Assembly (NCBI GenBank): GCA_002427325.1
Contig: DIQS01000068.1
Coordinates: 1 to 7,434, forward strand
Direction: 5' to 3'
DNA length: 7,434 nucleotides
DNA from: Cloacimonetes bacterium UBA5456
Lineage (GTDB): Bacteria; Cloacimonadota; Cloacimonadia; Cloacimonadales; Cloacimonadaceae
In this document: positions 1 through 5,991 of the stretch, piece after piece
How the letters are laid out: each line of letters opens with the position of its first letter
Position numbering within the stretch: position 1 is the stretch's first letter
Position numbers and translations under genes: made by a program
Notes under the pieces: model-generated
What the model was told of the DNA's origin: nothing
The model's database searches: none
The model's input: the letters and a program-made list of their open reading frames with translations, nothing else

Positions 1-718
1 CGATGCTCGTCACGCCCACGCCGGTGTGAATCTTGATCTTTTCCTTTTTGAAAGATGTGGTGAGACGACGCGAGACTTCTTCATCCTCAAGCGCAACGAG
101 ACGCGGGAGAAACTCGATGATGCTGACTTCCACGCCTAAGGCTCTGAAGATGGAGGCAAATTCACAGCCTATCACTCCACCGCCCACGATGGCGAGACTC
201 TGAGGCAAGTCCTGCATGCTGAGAATACCGGTGGAAGACATGATATCCACTTCGTCTATCTGGATTCCCGGCAGGCTCTTATGAGTGCTTCCCGTGGCGA
301 TGATGACATATTTGGCATGATAGCTCTGTCCATCTGCAGTAGCAACCGTGAAGCCATCTTCTTTCTTCTCGATGGAGACGGCGGCACTGCTGATGATCGG
401 GATATTGCGCTTGCGATAGAGGAACTCGATTCCGCCTACGAGCTGATCGACAATCTTATCTTTGCGGGCAATGATCGGGGCAAGTTCGGGACTAATCTCC
501 AGCTCGGGCAAGCCATATTCTTGTGATGTTTTGATCTCGCGCACGAGTTCTGCGCTCTTGACCAATGCTTTGGTGGGAATGCAGCCCTTATTCAGGCATA
601 CGCCTCCCAATCTTTCTTTTTCGAAAACTGCGACGGATAAGCCGAGCTGAGCAAGCCTGATGGCTGTTTCATAGCCGCCGGGACCTCCGCCAATAACTAA
701 AACACTGTAGTTTTCCAC
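1..718 (-). CDS. lpd: Dihydrolipoamide dehydrogenase (E3), N-terminal half, cut by window edge
   Basis: FAD-dependent pyridine nucleotide-disulfide oxidoreductase. As E3 it reoxidises protein-bound dihydrolipoamide with NAD+ in 2-oxoacid dehydrogenase or glycine-cleavage complexes in the cytoplasm. About 239 codons are present of the family's usual 460-470. Seen directly: an N-terminal FAD-binding Rossmann motif VLVIGGGPGG (residues 6-15), the redox-active disulfide motif GGVCLNKGCIPTK with Cys41 and Cys46 four residues apart, an ATG-type motif (VIIATGS) and a second, NAD-binding motif GGGVIGCE at 179-186. The start is a GTG at 718-716, seven bases after the rpoN stop, with an AGAGG ribosome site inside the end of rpoN; no ATG fits as well. 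The catalytic His-Glu pair and dimerisation domain lie outside the window. Related disulfide reductases (mercuric reductase, soluble transhydrogenase) are less likely given the CLNxGC motif, but the missing half leaves some doubt. Confidence 0.88.
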   Translation of the reverse strand, partial: MENYSVLVIGGGPGGYETAIRLAQLGLSVAVFEKERLGGVCLNKGCIPTKALVKSAELVREIKTSQEYGLPELEISPELAPIIARKDKIVDQLVGGIEFLYRKRNIPIISSAAVSIEKKEDGFTVATADGQSYHAKYVIIATGSTHKSLPGIQIDEVDIMSSTGILSMQDLPQSLAIVGGGVIGCEFASIFRALGVEVSIIEFLPRLVALEDEEVSRRLTTSFKKEKIKIHTGVGVTSI

Positions 719-724
719 TCTTTA

Positions 725-2185
725 TTACCTCTGTATTTTTCTTAATCTGCTGTTGAGAATGCCCATCTCATCGCGATATTTGTTCACTATCCGGCGGGAG
801 ACATTCAGCCCTTCTTCTTTGAGCAATTCCACGAGTTCTTGGTCGGAATGCGGCTTTGACTTGTCTTCCCCATCGATGATGCGGATGATGTGATTCTTGA
901 CCTTGTGTCTTGAGATGGATTCAAAGTTGTCGTCGCGTCCCGCCGTGGAGGTAAAGAAATCCTTGAAAGCAAAGACTCCATAAGGGGTTTCCACATATTT
1001 GTGTTTCACCACACGGCTGATGGTTGACTCACTTTTGCCAACGTCTTGAGCGATGGTGCTATAGGTGAGCGAGTGAATGATCCCGCTGCCATTATAGAAG
1101 AAATCATGCTGATGCTTGATAATGGAGCGCGATACTTGATCCAAGGTCTTCATTCTCATATAAATGGACTTGATGAGGAACTTTGCGCTGTTGATACGTT
1201 CCCGCACGAAAGACGCCGTTTCCCTGTCGAAATATCCGCGATGGATCATGGCTCTATAGCGCGGACTGATGATGATATTGGGGGTAACGCTATCGTTTAT
1301 GATGACTTCATATTTTCCATCGATAAACTTGAGCGTCACATCGGGATAGACGTAGGCGGCGTTGTTGCCGAGAATCCTGAGTCCGGGCTTTGGATCGAGC
1401 TTTGATATCTGCTCACGATAGCTGAGGATCACTTCCGACGCAACCCCATAGAAAGAAGCTATCTTCTGATAACGTCTGTGTATGAGGTCTTCAAAATGCT
1501 CACCAACCATGCCGAGTATGATCTCATTATCCCGTTGTTTATCGCTTAATTGCGCCATGAGACACTCAGAGATATCGCGTGCTGTGATCCCTTTGGGAAA
1601 CATGCTTTTCACTATCTCATGAAGCTCTTCCGAACGGCGCGCACCGAGCCCAAATCTCTTGCCCAGAGCGGTGATATTAAATCTTTTGGGCAAAAAGCCA
1701 TAGGCATCGCAACTATCGACTAATTCTGTGATAAAATCCATCTCTTCATCTTTAAGCGCAAGGGGATAGAGCTGTTCGAGATACTTCTCTTTACCGCTTC
1801 GTTCATAGCGGATAACGGGCTCGGTTCTCTCAGAATCTGCGTCAACTGCCGAACCAGAGCCGCTGTGATAGTGAAATTCGCTCCATTGATCCAATATCTC
1901 GGAAAGCTTCTTTGCTTCGTCAACCGTCTCATCCATTTCGCTATTGTTATCCACATCGTCAAGCGGGACATTGTTCTCAGCCATTTCCGCATCAGTCTCC
2001 ACCCTTTCTTCGCTTTCCTTTTCTTCACGAAGTTCGAGCAAAGGATTTTGCTGGAGCTCTTGTTTGATATAGCTTTCCAGTTCAAGAATGGGAAGCGCAA
2101 GCATCTTGAGCGATTGCAGCATCTTTGGCCTTAGCGCAAGCTCTTGCTTGATATTCAAAGAGACGTTCTGATTCATTCCACTCAT
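725..2185 (-). CDS. rpoN: RNA polymerase sigma-54 factor
   Basis: Alternative sigma factor that directs RNA polymerase to -24/-12 promoters, which open only with an ATP-driven enhancer-binding activator. At 486 aa it has normal length (E. coli 477). Domains seen in order: glutamine/leucine-rich Region I (about 10-52, ending QNPLLE), which contacts activators; a strongly acidic Region II (about 54-105); the core-binding domain, with the LDPKPG motif at 262-267; a helix-turn-helix (about 376-396, SESTISRVVKHKY), which reads the -12 element; and the RpoN box SRRIVNKYR at 463-471 (usual form ARRTVxKYR), which reads -24. The ATG overlaps the lptB stop as ATGA (4 nt), so translation is probably coupled. 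The Shine-Dalgarno is weak (GAAAG). Met4 is a possible alternative start. Sitting directly after lptB is its common genomic position; the usual followers hpf and ptsN are absent. Confidence 0.97.
   Translation of the reverse strand: MSGMNQNVSLNIKQELALRPKMLQSLKMLALPILELESYIKQELQQNPLLELREEKESEERVETDAEMAENNVPLDDVDNNSEMDETVDEAKKLSEILDQWSEFHYHSGSGSAVDADSERTEPVIRYERSGKEKYLEQLYPLALKDEEMDFITELVDSCDAYGFLPKRFNITALGKRFGLGARRSEELHEIVKSMFPKGITARDISECLMAQLSDKQRDNEIILGMVGEHFEDLIHRRYQKIASFYGVASEVILSYREQISKLDPKPGLRILGNNAAYVYPDVTLKFIDGKYEVIINDSVTPNIIISPRYRAMIHRGYFDRETASFVRERINSAKFLIKSIYMRMKTLDQVSRSIIKHQHDFFYNGSGIIHSLTYSTIAQDVGKSESTISRVVKHKYVETPYGVFAFKDFFTSTAGRDDNFESISRHKVKNHIIRIIDGEDKSKPHSDQELVELLKEEGLNVSRRIVNKYRDEMGILNSRLRKIQR
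728..732 (-). promoter_or_regulatory. Ribosome binding site for lpd (supports GTG start)
   Basis: AGAGG on the minus strand, nine bases before the GTG at 718. It lies in the last sense codons of rpoN, so lpd initiation is probably coupled to termination of rpoN translation. It supports GTG as the real start. Confidence 0.6.
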
Positions 2186-2928
2186 CTTTCTTCAAAAGGA
2201 CTCATCGTAAACCTTTCCCCCAGATATAGGCGTTTTGCATCTTCATCATTGATCAATTCCTGCGATGTGCCGGATACGATCACCTTACCTTCATAGATAA
2301 TATACGCGCGGTTTACGATTTTCAAAGTCTCAATTACGTTATGGTCGGTAATCATCACGCCAATATTCTTTTGCCTTAGCTTGCCGATGATGTCTTGAAT
2401 ATCAGCCACGGCGATGGGATCGACACCCGCAAAAGGTTCGTCCATAAAGATAAAGGTAGGATTTGTAACAAGCGCACGGGTGATTTCCAGCTTGCGTCTT
2501 TCTCCGCCGGAAAGGGTGTAAGCCTTTTGTTTGGCAAGCTTGCTGAGATTCAGCTCTTCCAGTGCCTCTTCCAAACGATGTTTGCGCTGAGCTCGCGGGA
2601 TCTTGAGGGTCTCCAGAATTGCCAAGACATTATCTTCCACGCTGAGCTTTGCAAAGATCGACGGTGCTTGCGCCAGATATCCCAGCCCCATGCGCGCTCT
2701 TTTATACATCGCTTTGCGCGTGATATTGGTCTCATTGAGCCAGACACTACCTTTATTTGGCTTTGCCAGCCCGATGATCATATAGAAAGTAGTCGTCTTA
2801 CCGGCGCCGTTTGGTCCCAATATGCCAACGACTTCCCCCTGATTCATCTCGAGACTGAGGTCGTTTACCACAGTTCTCTTGCCATAAATCTTAACCAAGT
2901 TTTTCGCTTTTATTTTGTGCAATTCCAT
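2182..2928 (-). CDS. lptB: LPS export ABC transporter ATP-binding protein LptB
   Basis: Cytoplasmic ATPase of the LptB2FG(C) complex, which extracts LPS from the inner membrane and pushes it along the periplasmic bridge. At 248 aa it matches the family's usual length (about 240). All ABC motifs are visible: Walker A GPNGAGKT (38-45), Q-loop YLAQAPSIF with Gln87, signature LSGGERRK (139-146), Walker B FIFMDEPFAGVDP (159-171) and switch histidine 196 in ITDHN. The motifs LSVEDN, LSGGERRKLEI and DEPFAGVDPI are typical of LptB rather than of the related branched-chain amino acid ATPases, and the lptC-lptA neighbours support the call. It lies 32 nt after lptA and overlaps rpoN by 4 nt. The membrane partners LptF and LptG are not in this window. 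Confidence 0.97.
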   Translation of the reverse strand: MELHKIKAKNLVKIYGKRTVVNDLSLEMNQGEVVGILGPNGAGKTTTFYMIIGLAKPNKGSVWLNETNITRKAMYKRARMGLGYLAQAPSIFAKLSVEDNVLAILETLKIPRAQRKHRLEEALEELNLSKLAKQKAYTLSGGERRKLEITRALVTNPTFIFMDEPFAGVDPIAVADIQDIIGKLRQKNIGVMITDHNVIETLKIVNRAYIIYEGKVIVSGTSQELINDEDAKRLYLGERFTMSPFEER

Positions 2929-2960
2929 AATCTTTAACCTAAATCAAGGGCACATTTCTG

Positions 2961-4040
2961 TCAAGAATCATTCTCGAAAACATAAGTACCTTTTATTCTT
3001 CCGCCCATATCCATGATCTGCAATTTATTATCTGAATCAAACTTAGCCTTGAGGACCTGCCCCTCGGCTCTATTTTCAAAATAGTCTTTTTTATCGTCTT
3101 TATCCTGCTGAAAGTAATAAGAAACATTGCTGTCTGCAGAGAAGTCCATGATCTTTCCTTCCTCAAAACTGAGTTCAATATTTGAGGCTTTAACCCAATT
3201 GACCTTCTCCTCACCCTCTTCTGATGCAAAATAAACCAGAGACGAATCCGCCAAGACCGCACGGCTGACCTCTCCATCTTCAAAATAGAGATGAAACTCC
3301 TGTGCTTGCGCAAGAGCAAAGTCGTTCTCAAACCGCGGTTGCCCCAGGAACACCGCCTTTTCTTCCTTATCAAAATAGATTAGGAAGTCGCTGGTAACGT
3401 GATAATCCTGATGAAAACTATTCACATTAAAGCTTGCCACGAGGCTCTTATCCTCTTCAAAGAGCTCCATCTTATCCGCCTTGACCCGCAGATTTTCTGG
3501 GTCTCCAACCCTCACTTCCGGCTCTTCCAAAAGATAACTATAACCCTTTTTTCTATCCCAAAATCCATATCCACAGTCGATCTGCGCACGTTCTTCCTCG
3601 TCATAAGCCTTCACCCTGCCCCATGCCGTAAACTGCTCTTTTCCCATATCATAGATGGCATGATCCCCCTGCATCCAGCGCTGAGGAGCGTCCTTACGAT
3701 TTTGCGTGATCTTTGCCCTGCCACCCAGATTGATCACATCAGTTTTGCGATAATATGCCAGCGAATCCGCCTGCAGATGCAGTGAATCATTTTGAACAAC
3801 CACATTCCCGCTGATCCGAGCTATCTTTTGAGCGTCCAAGATCAGCGCCCGATGACCGCTGAACTCGGTATCTCCATAGAAGAAATTGACCCTTCCCGTG
3901 AGCTCCAAGATCTGTCCCATTGCGGTATTACTTAGATAGAGTTTATCCGCATGAACGAGCTGGAACTTCTCCCTCTGCGGATTTTGAGCCCAGAGCAATC
4001 CTAAAAGGAGGATCAGGCTACCAACTAAACTCTTCTTCAT
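2961..4040 (-). CDS. lptA: LptA/OstA-family periplasmic LPS transport protein (enlarged)
   Basis: Periplasmic protein of the OstA/LptA fold, which forms a beta-jellyroll groove carrying LPS from LptC to LptD. A signal peptide is clear: MKK followed by a hydrophobic stretch (residues 4-17), with probable cleavage after Ala18. The mature part is made of repeated short beta-strand units of the type (A)-D-x-L-x-L/Y, for example HADKLYL, LQADSLAYY, VKADKMELF and KASNIELSF, separated by turns. I chose the ATG at 4040 because GAGGG lies eight bases upstream and the signal peptide starts there; the open frame extends 13 codons further upstream without support. It overlaps lptC by 23 nt. At 359 aa it is about twice E. 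coli LptA (185 aa), suggesting two jellyroll modules, as in larger OstA-like proteins of some other phyla. A fragment of LptD is unlikely because no outer-membrane barrel follows. Confidence 0.8.
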   Translation of the reverse strand: MKKSLVGSLILLLGLLWAQNPQREKFQLVHADKLYLSNTAMGQILELTGRVNFFYGDTEFSGHRALILDAQKIARISGNVVVQNDSLHLQADSLAYYRKTDVINLGGRAKITQNRKDAPQRWMQGDHAIYDMGKEQFTAWGRVKAYDEEERAQIDCGYGFWDRKKGYSYLLEEPEVRVGDPENLRVKADKMELFEEDKSLVASFNVNSFHQDYHVTSDFLIYFDKEEKAVFLGQPRFENDFALAQAQEFHLYFEDGEVSRAVLADSSLVYFASEEGEEKVNWVKASNIELSFEEGKIMDFSADSNVSYYFQQDKDDKKDYFENRAEGQVLKAKFDSDNKLQIMDMGGRIKGTYVFENDS

Positions 4041-4566
4041 CGAAATATCCCTCAGCGGAGACGGCATCCATCTCGGCAAAGCTCAGCCTGCTATCTGTTC
4101 TCAAGCTATTGCCCCTGAGAACGTCCCCTGCCCGATAGAGCGAAACTGCCGTTGGCACAATGATTTCATCGATATTTCTATCCCAGATCATTTTCTCGGT
4201 GTGCACCTCGGCTTCCGGTGTGGTCAGCTTCACTTTCCCGCCGACAATGATGATATTCCGCGCATCATCAACCGACGTGCTATCCGCTATTATCACGGAA
4301 TTCGGGCTTCCATCTTTGTTATATGAAGAAAGTTGAACCTTATATCCATAGAGCATGCGGCGATCGCTAAAACGTTGAATCTCTTCTGCTTCGAGCACAT
4401 AGTCCAAAGCACCTTCGTTATACTCCCTGAGTTTCACATTTTTGGAAATCTCGTCGGGAACGCCTCGCCCCAAACTTTCAGTCTCGTTTTTAAGCGCATC
4501 TTCCGAACATCCCCAAAGCCCCAAAAGCAGGATAAACGCCATTATGCCAATGAGCTTCAACCTCAT
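4018..4566 (-). CDS. lptC: LptC-like LPS transport protein, predicted lipoprotein
   Basis: Likely LptC, the inner-membrane-anchored periplasmic jellyroll that receives LPS from LptB2FG and passes it to LptA. The 182-aa product starts with a short basic region (MRLK), a hydrophobic core and GLWGC, giving a probable lipoprotein cysteine at residue 20 (Trp at -2 is unusual). The rest has alternating short beta-strands such as YVLEAEEIQRFSD, NIIIVGGKVKLTT and EVHTEKMIWD, the pattern expected of LptC/OstA folds. Similarity is weak by eye, so the call rests heavily on its place between kdsC and lptA. Start choice: ATG 4566 gives a textbook 19-residue signal peptide but no clear Shine-Dalgarno. ATG 4611 has GGAAG nine bases upstream and an 11-nt overlap with kdsC, but adds 15 residues before the signal. 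The end overlaps lptA by 23 nt. Confidence 0.78.
   Translation of the reverse strand: MRLKLIGIMAFILLLGLWGCSEDALKNETESLGRGVPDEISKNVKLREYNEGALDYVLEAEEIQRFSDRRMLYGYKVQLSSYNKDGSPNSVIIADSTSVDDARNIIIVGGKVKLTTPEAEVHTEKMIWDRNIDEIIVPTAVSLYRAGDVLRGNSLRTDSRLSFAEMDAVSAEGYFDEEEFSW
4049..4053 (-). promoter_or_regulatory. Ribosome binding site that fixes the lptA start
   Basis: GAGGG on the minus strand, eight bases before the ATG at 4040 and inside the lptC coding region. It favours the start at the signal peptide over the upstream in-frame codon at 4079. Confidence 0.65.
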
Positions 4567-4600
4567 GTGTGATTGAGCTTGATCATGGGCAAGACGGCGA

Positions 4601-5191
4601 TTAGTCCTCATTCCAATCCACTTCCGCCAGATATTTATTGATCGCTGTTTGATATTCTCCCTTTTTGCCCAAAACATAGCTGATGGCTTCGCGAACCGCA
4701 CCACTACCGCCGCTTTTGCTCAAAACAAGATCAGCATTCTCCTGAATTTCAGGCAGCGCATTTGCCGGAGCAATGGAAAAAGCAACTCTTCTCATGCAGT
4801 GCACATCGTTCCAATCATCGCCCATATACACCGTATTTTCAAAGCCTAAGCCCATCTCGGAAAGCAATTCTTGCAGGCATTTTTTCTTGTTTGATATTCC
4901 CTGAAAGAGATAGTCGATCTTGAGGTCTTGCACGCGCCTTGAGAGAGCTTCACTGCTCCTTCCCGTGATGATGGCCGACTTCATCTCGGTGCGCCTTAGT
5001 AGCATGAGCCCCATGCCGTCAACAGCGTCAAACTCCTTGATTTCCAGCCCTTCAGAGCCATAGATGATGCGCCCATCACTAAAGATTCCATCACAATCGA
5101 AGACCATCAATTTGATCTCTTGCCAATTCACTTTTGCCTTTATCGGCTTAACAAAATAGTCTTTCACTTCAAAATCATTCCTTTTCTGCAT
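4601..5191 (-). CDS. kdsC: 3-deoxy-D-manno-octulosonate 8-phosphate phosphatase KdsC
   Basis: Cytoplasmic HAD-superfamily phosphatase that hydrolyses Kdo-8-phosphate to Kdo and phosphate, the step after KdsA. At 196 aa it is close to the family's usual 170-190. Motifs seen: motif I FDCDGIFSDG, with nucleophile Asp32 and acid/base Asp34; motif II ITGR with Thr76; the QGxSNK lysine, Lys102; and the metal-binding MGDDWND with Asp125 and Asp126. There is no large cap domain, as expected for this tetrameric C0-type HAD, and the GGSGAVREA tail segment is typical. The ATG at 5191 overlaps the end of kdsA by 17 nt and lacks an obvious Shine-Dalgarno, suggesting coupling. A GTG at codon 9 is a possible alternative. 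A related sugar-acid phosphatase is possible on motif grounds alone, but adjacency to kdsA makes KdsC strongly preferred. Confidence 0.94.
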   Translation of the reverse strand: MQKRNDFEVKDYFVKPIKAKVNWQEIKLMVFDCDGIFSDGRIIYGSEGLEIKEFDAVDGMGLMLLRRTEMKSAIITGRSSEALSRRVQDLKIDYLFQGISNKKKCLQELLSEMGLGFENTVYMGDDWNDVHCMRRVAFSIAPANALPEIQENADLVLSKSGGSGAVREAISYVLGKKGEYQTAINKYLAEVDWNED

Positions 5192-5981
5192 TTTTGATGC
5201 GGATACAGCTTTTTAATATTGCCTCAACCTCTTCAAAAGCCAACATTGTAGAGGCATCGCTCAGCCCTTTCTGCGGCTCGGGATGACACTCCAAAAAGAG
5301 ACCTTTGATCTTCCCCGTCGCCATCGCAGCTTTTGCCATCATCGGCGCAAACTCCGGATTTCCGCCTGTGGACACTCCGCTGGAAGGTCTTTGCAGAGAG
5401 TGGGTTAGGTCATAGACCACAGGATAGCCTATCGCTTCCATAATGGCAAAACCGCGGAAGTCCACCACGAGATTGTGATAGCCAAAAGAGCTACCGCGCT
5501 CGGTGAGCATGATCTTGCTATTCCCGCATTCACTCGCCTTTTCAGCGGCTGATTCCATGTCCTCCGGCGCCATAAACTGTCCTTTTTTGATATTGATGGT
5601 CTTCCCACTTCTCGCCGCCTCACGAATCAATTCGGTCTGACGCGCCAAAAATGCCGGAATCTGCAGGATATCACAGACCTCAGCAGCAGCGCTAACCTCT
5701 ATCGTTTCATGAACATCGCTGATGATGCTCAGCTCAAACCTGCGCTTGATTTCCTCTAAGATTTCAAGGCCTGCATCCATACCGGGACCGCTGTATGAGC
5801 TTGAACTGGAGCGATTTGCCTTCTTATATGAGGATTTAAAAACGAGAGGAATATCAAGACGCCGGCAAAGCTCTTTCAAAAACTCTGCCGTGCGGAGCAT
5901 GGTGTCGCGTTCTTCGATCACGCAAGGCCCGGCAATCACAAAGAAGGGCGTGGCTTCCTGCAAGGTGCGGTATAAAGTCAT
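5175..5981 (-). CDS. kdsA: 2-dehydro-3-deoxyphosphooctonate aldolase (Kdo-8-P synthase), metal-dependent type
   Basis: Condenses phosphoenolpyruvate with D-arabinose-5-phosphate to Kdo-8-phosphate in the cytoplasm, the committed step of Kdo synthesis. At 268 aa it is of normal length for a TIM-barrel KdsA. Landmarks: GPCVIE (18-23), FKSSYKKANRSS (48-59) for PEP and A5P binding, DVHE (89-92), NIKKGQF (130-136), LTERGSSFGYHNLVVDFR (159-176), DLTHSLQ (191-197) and ECHPEPQKGLSD (231-242). Cys20, His194, Glu231 and Asp242 match the four metal ligands of the metal-dependent class (as in Aquifex); the E. coli metal-independent type has Asn in place of the Cys. The ATG at 5981 has AGGAAG four bases upstream, overlapping the metK stop; the gap between the genes is 8 nt. 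KANRSS and the lack of a DAHP-synthase arginine pattern argue against a DAHP synthase. Confidence 0.97.
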   Translation of the reverse strand: MTLYRTLQEATPFFVIAGPCVIEERDTMLRTAEFLKELCRRLDIPLVFKSSYKKANRSSSSSYSGPGMDAGLEILEEIKRRFELSIISDVHETIEVSAAAEVCDILQIPAFLARQTELIREAARSGKTINIKKGQFMAPEDMESAAEKASECGNSKIMLTERGSSFGYHNLVVDFRGFAIMEAIGYPVVYDLTHSLQRPSSGVSTGGNPEFAPMMAKAAMATGKIKGLFLECHPEPQKGLSDASTMLAFEEVEAILKSCIRIKNAEKE

Positions 5982-5985
5982 GTAT

Positions 5986-5991
5986 CTTCCT
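5986..5991 (-). promoter_or_regulatory. Ribosome binding site for kdsA
   Basis: AGGAAG on the minus strand, four bases before the kdsA ATG. It shares its first two bases with the metK TAG stop codon, so ribosomes finishing metK would be placed directly at the kdsA start. Confidence 0.65.

Noticed and set aside
281..650. Two overlapping small plus-strand frames opposite lpd
   Set aside because: The minus strand reads a continuous lipoamide dehydrogenase with FAD, disulfide and NAD motifs, so these are shadows.
1046..1405. 119-codon open frame on the plus strand opposite rpoN
   Set aside because: Antisense to the conserved core and DNA-binding parts of sigma-54; no recognisable domain and no start signal.
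2395..2937. 180-codon open frame on the plus strand opposite lptB
   Set aside because: Fully antisense to lptB, which has every ABC ATPase motif intact; no independent coding evidence.
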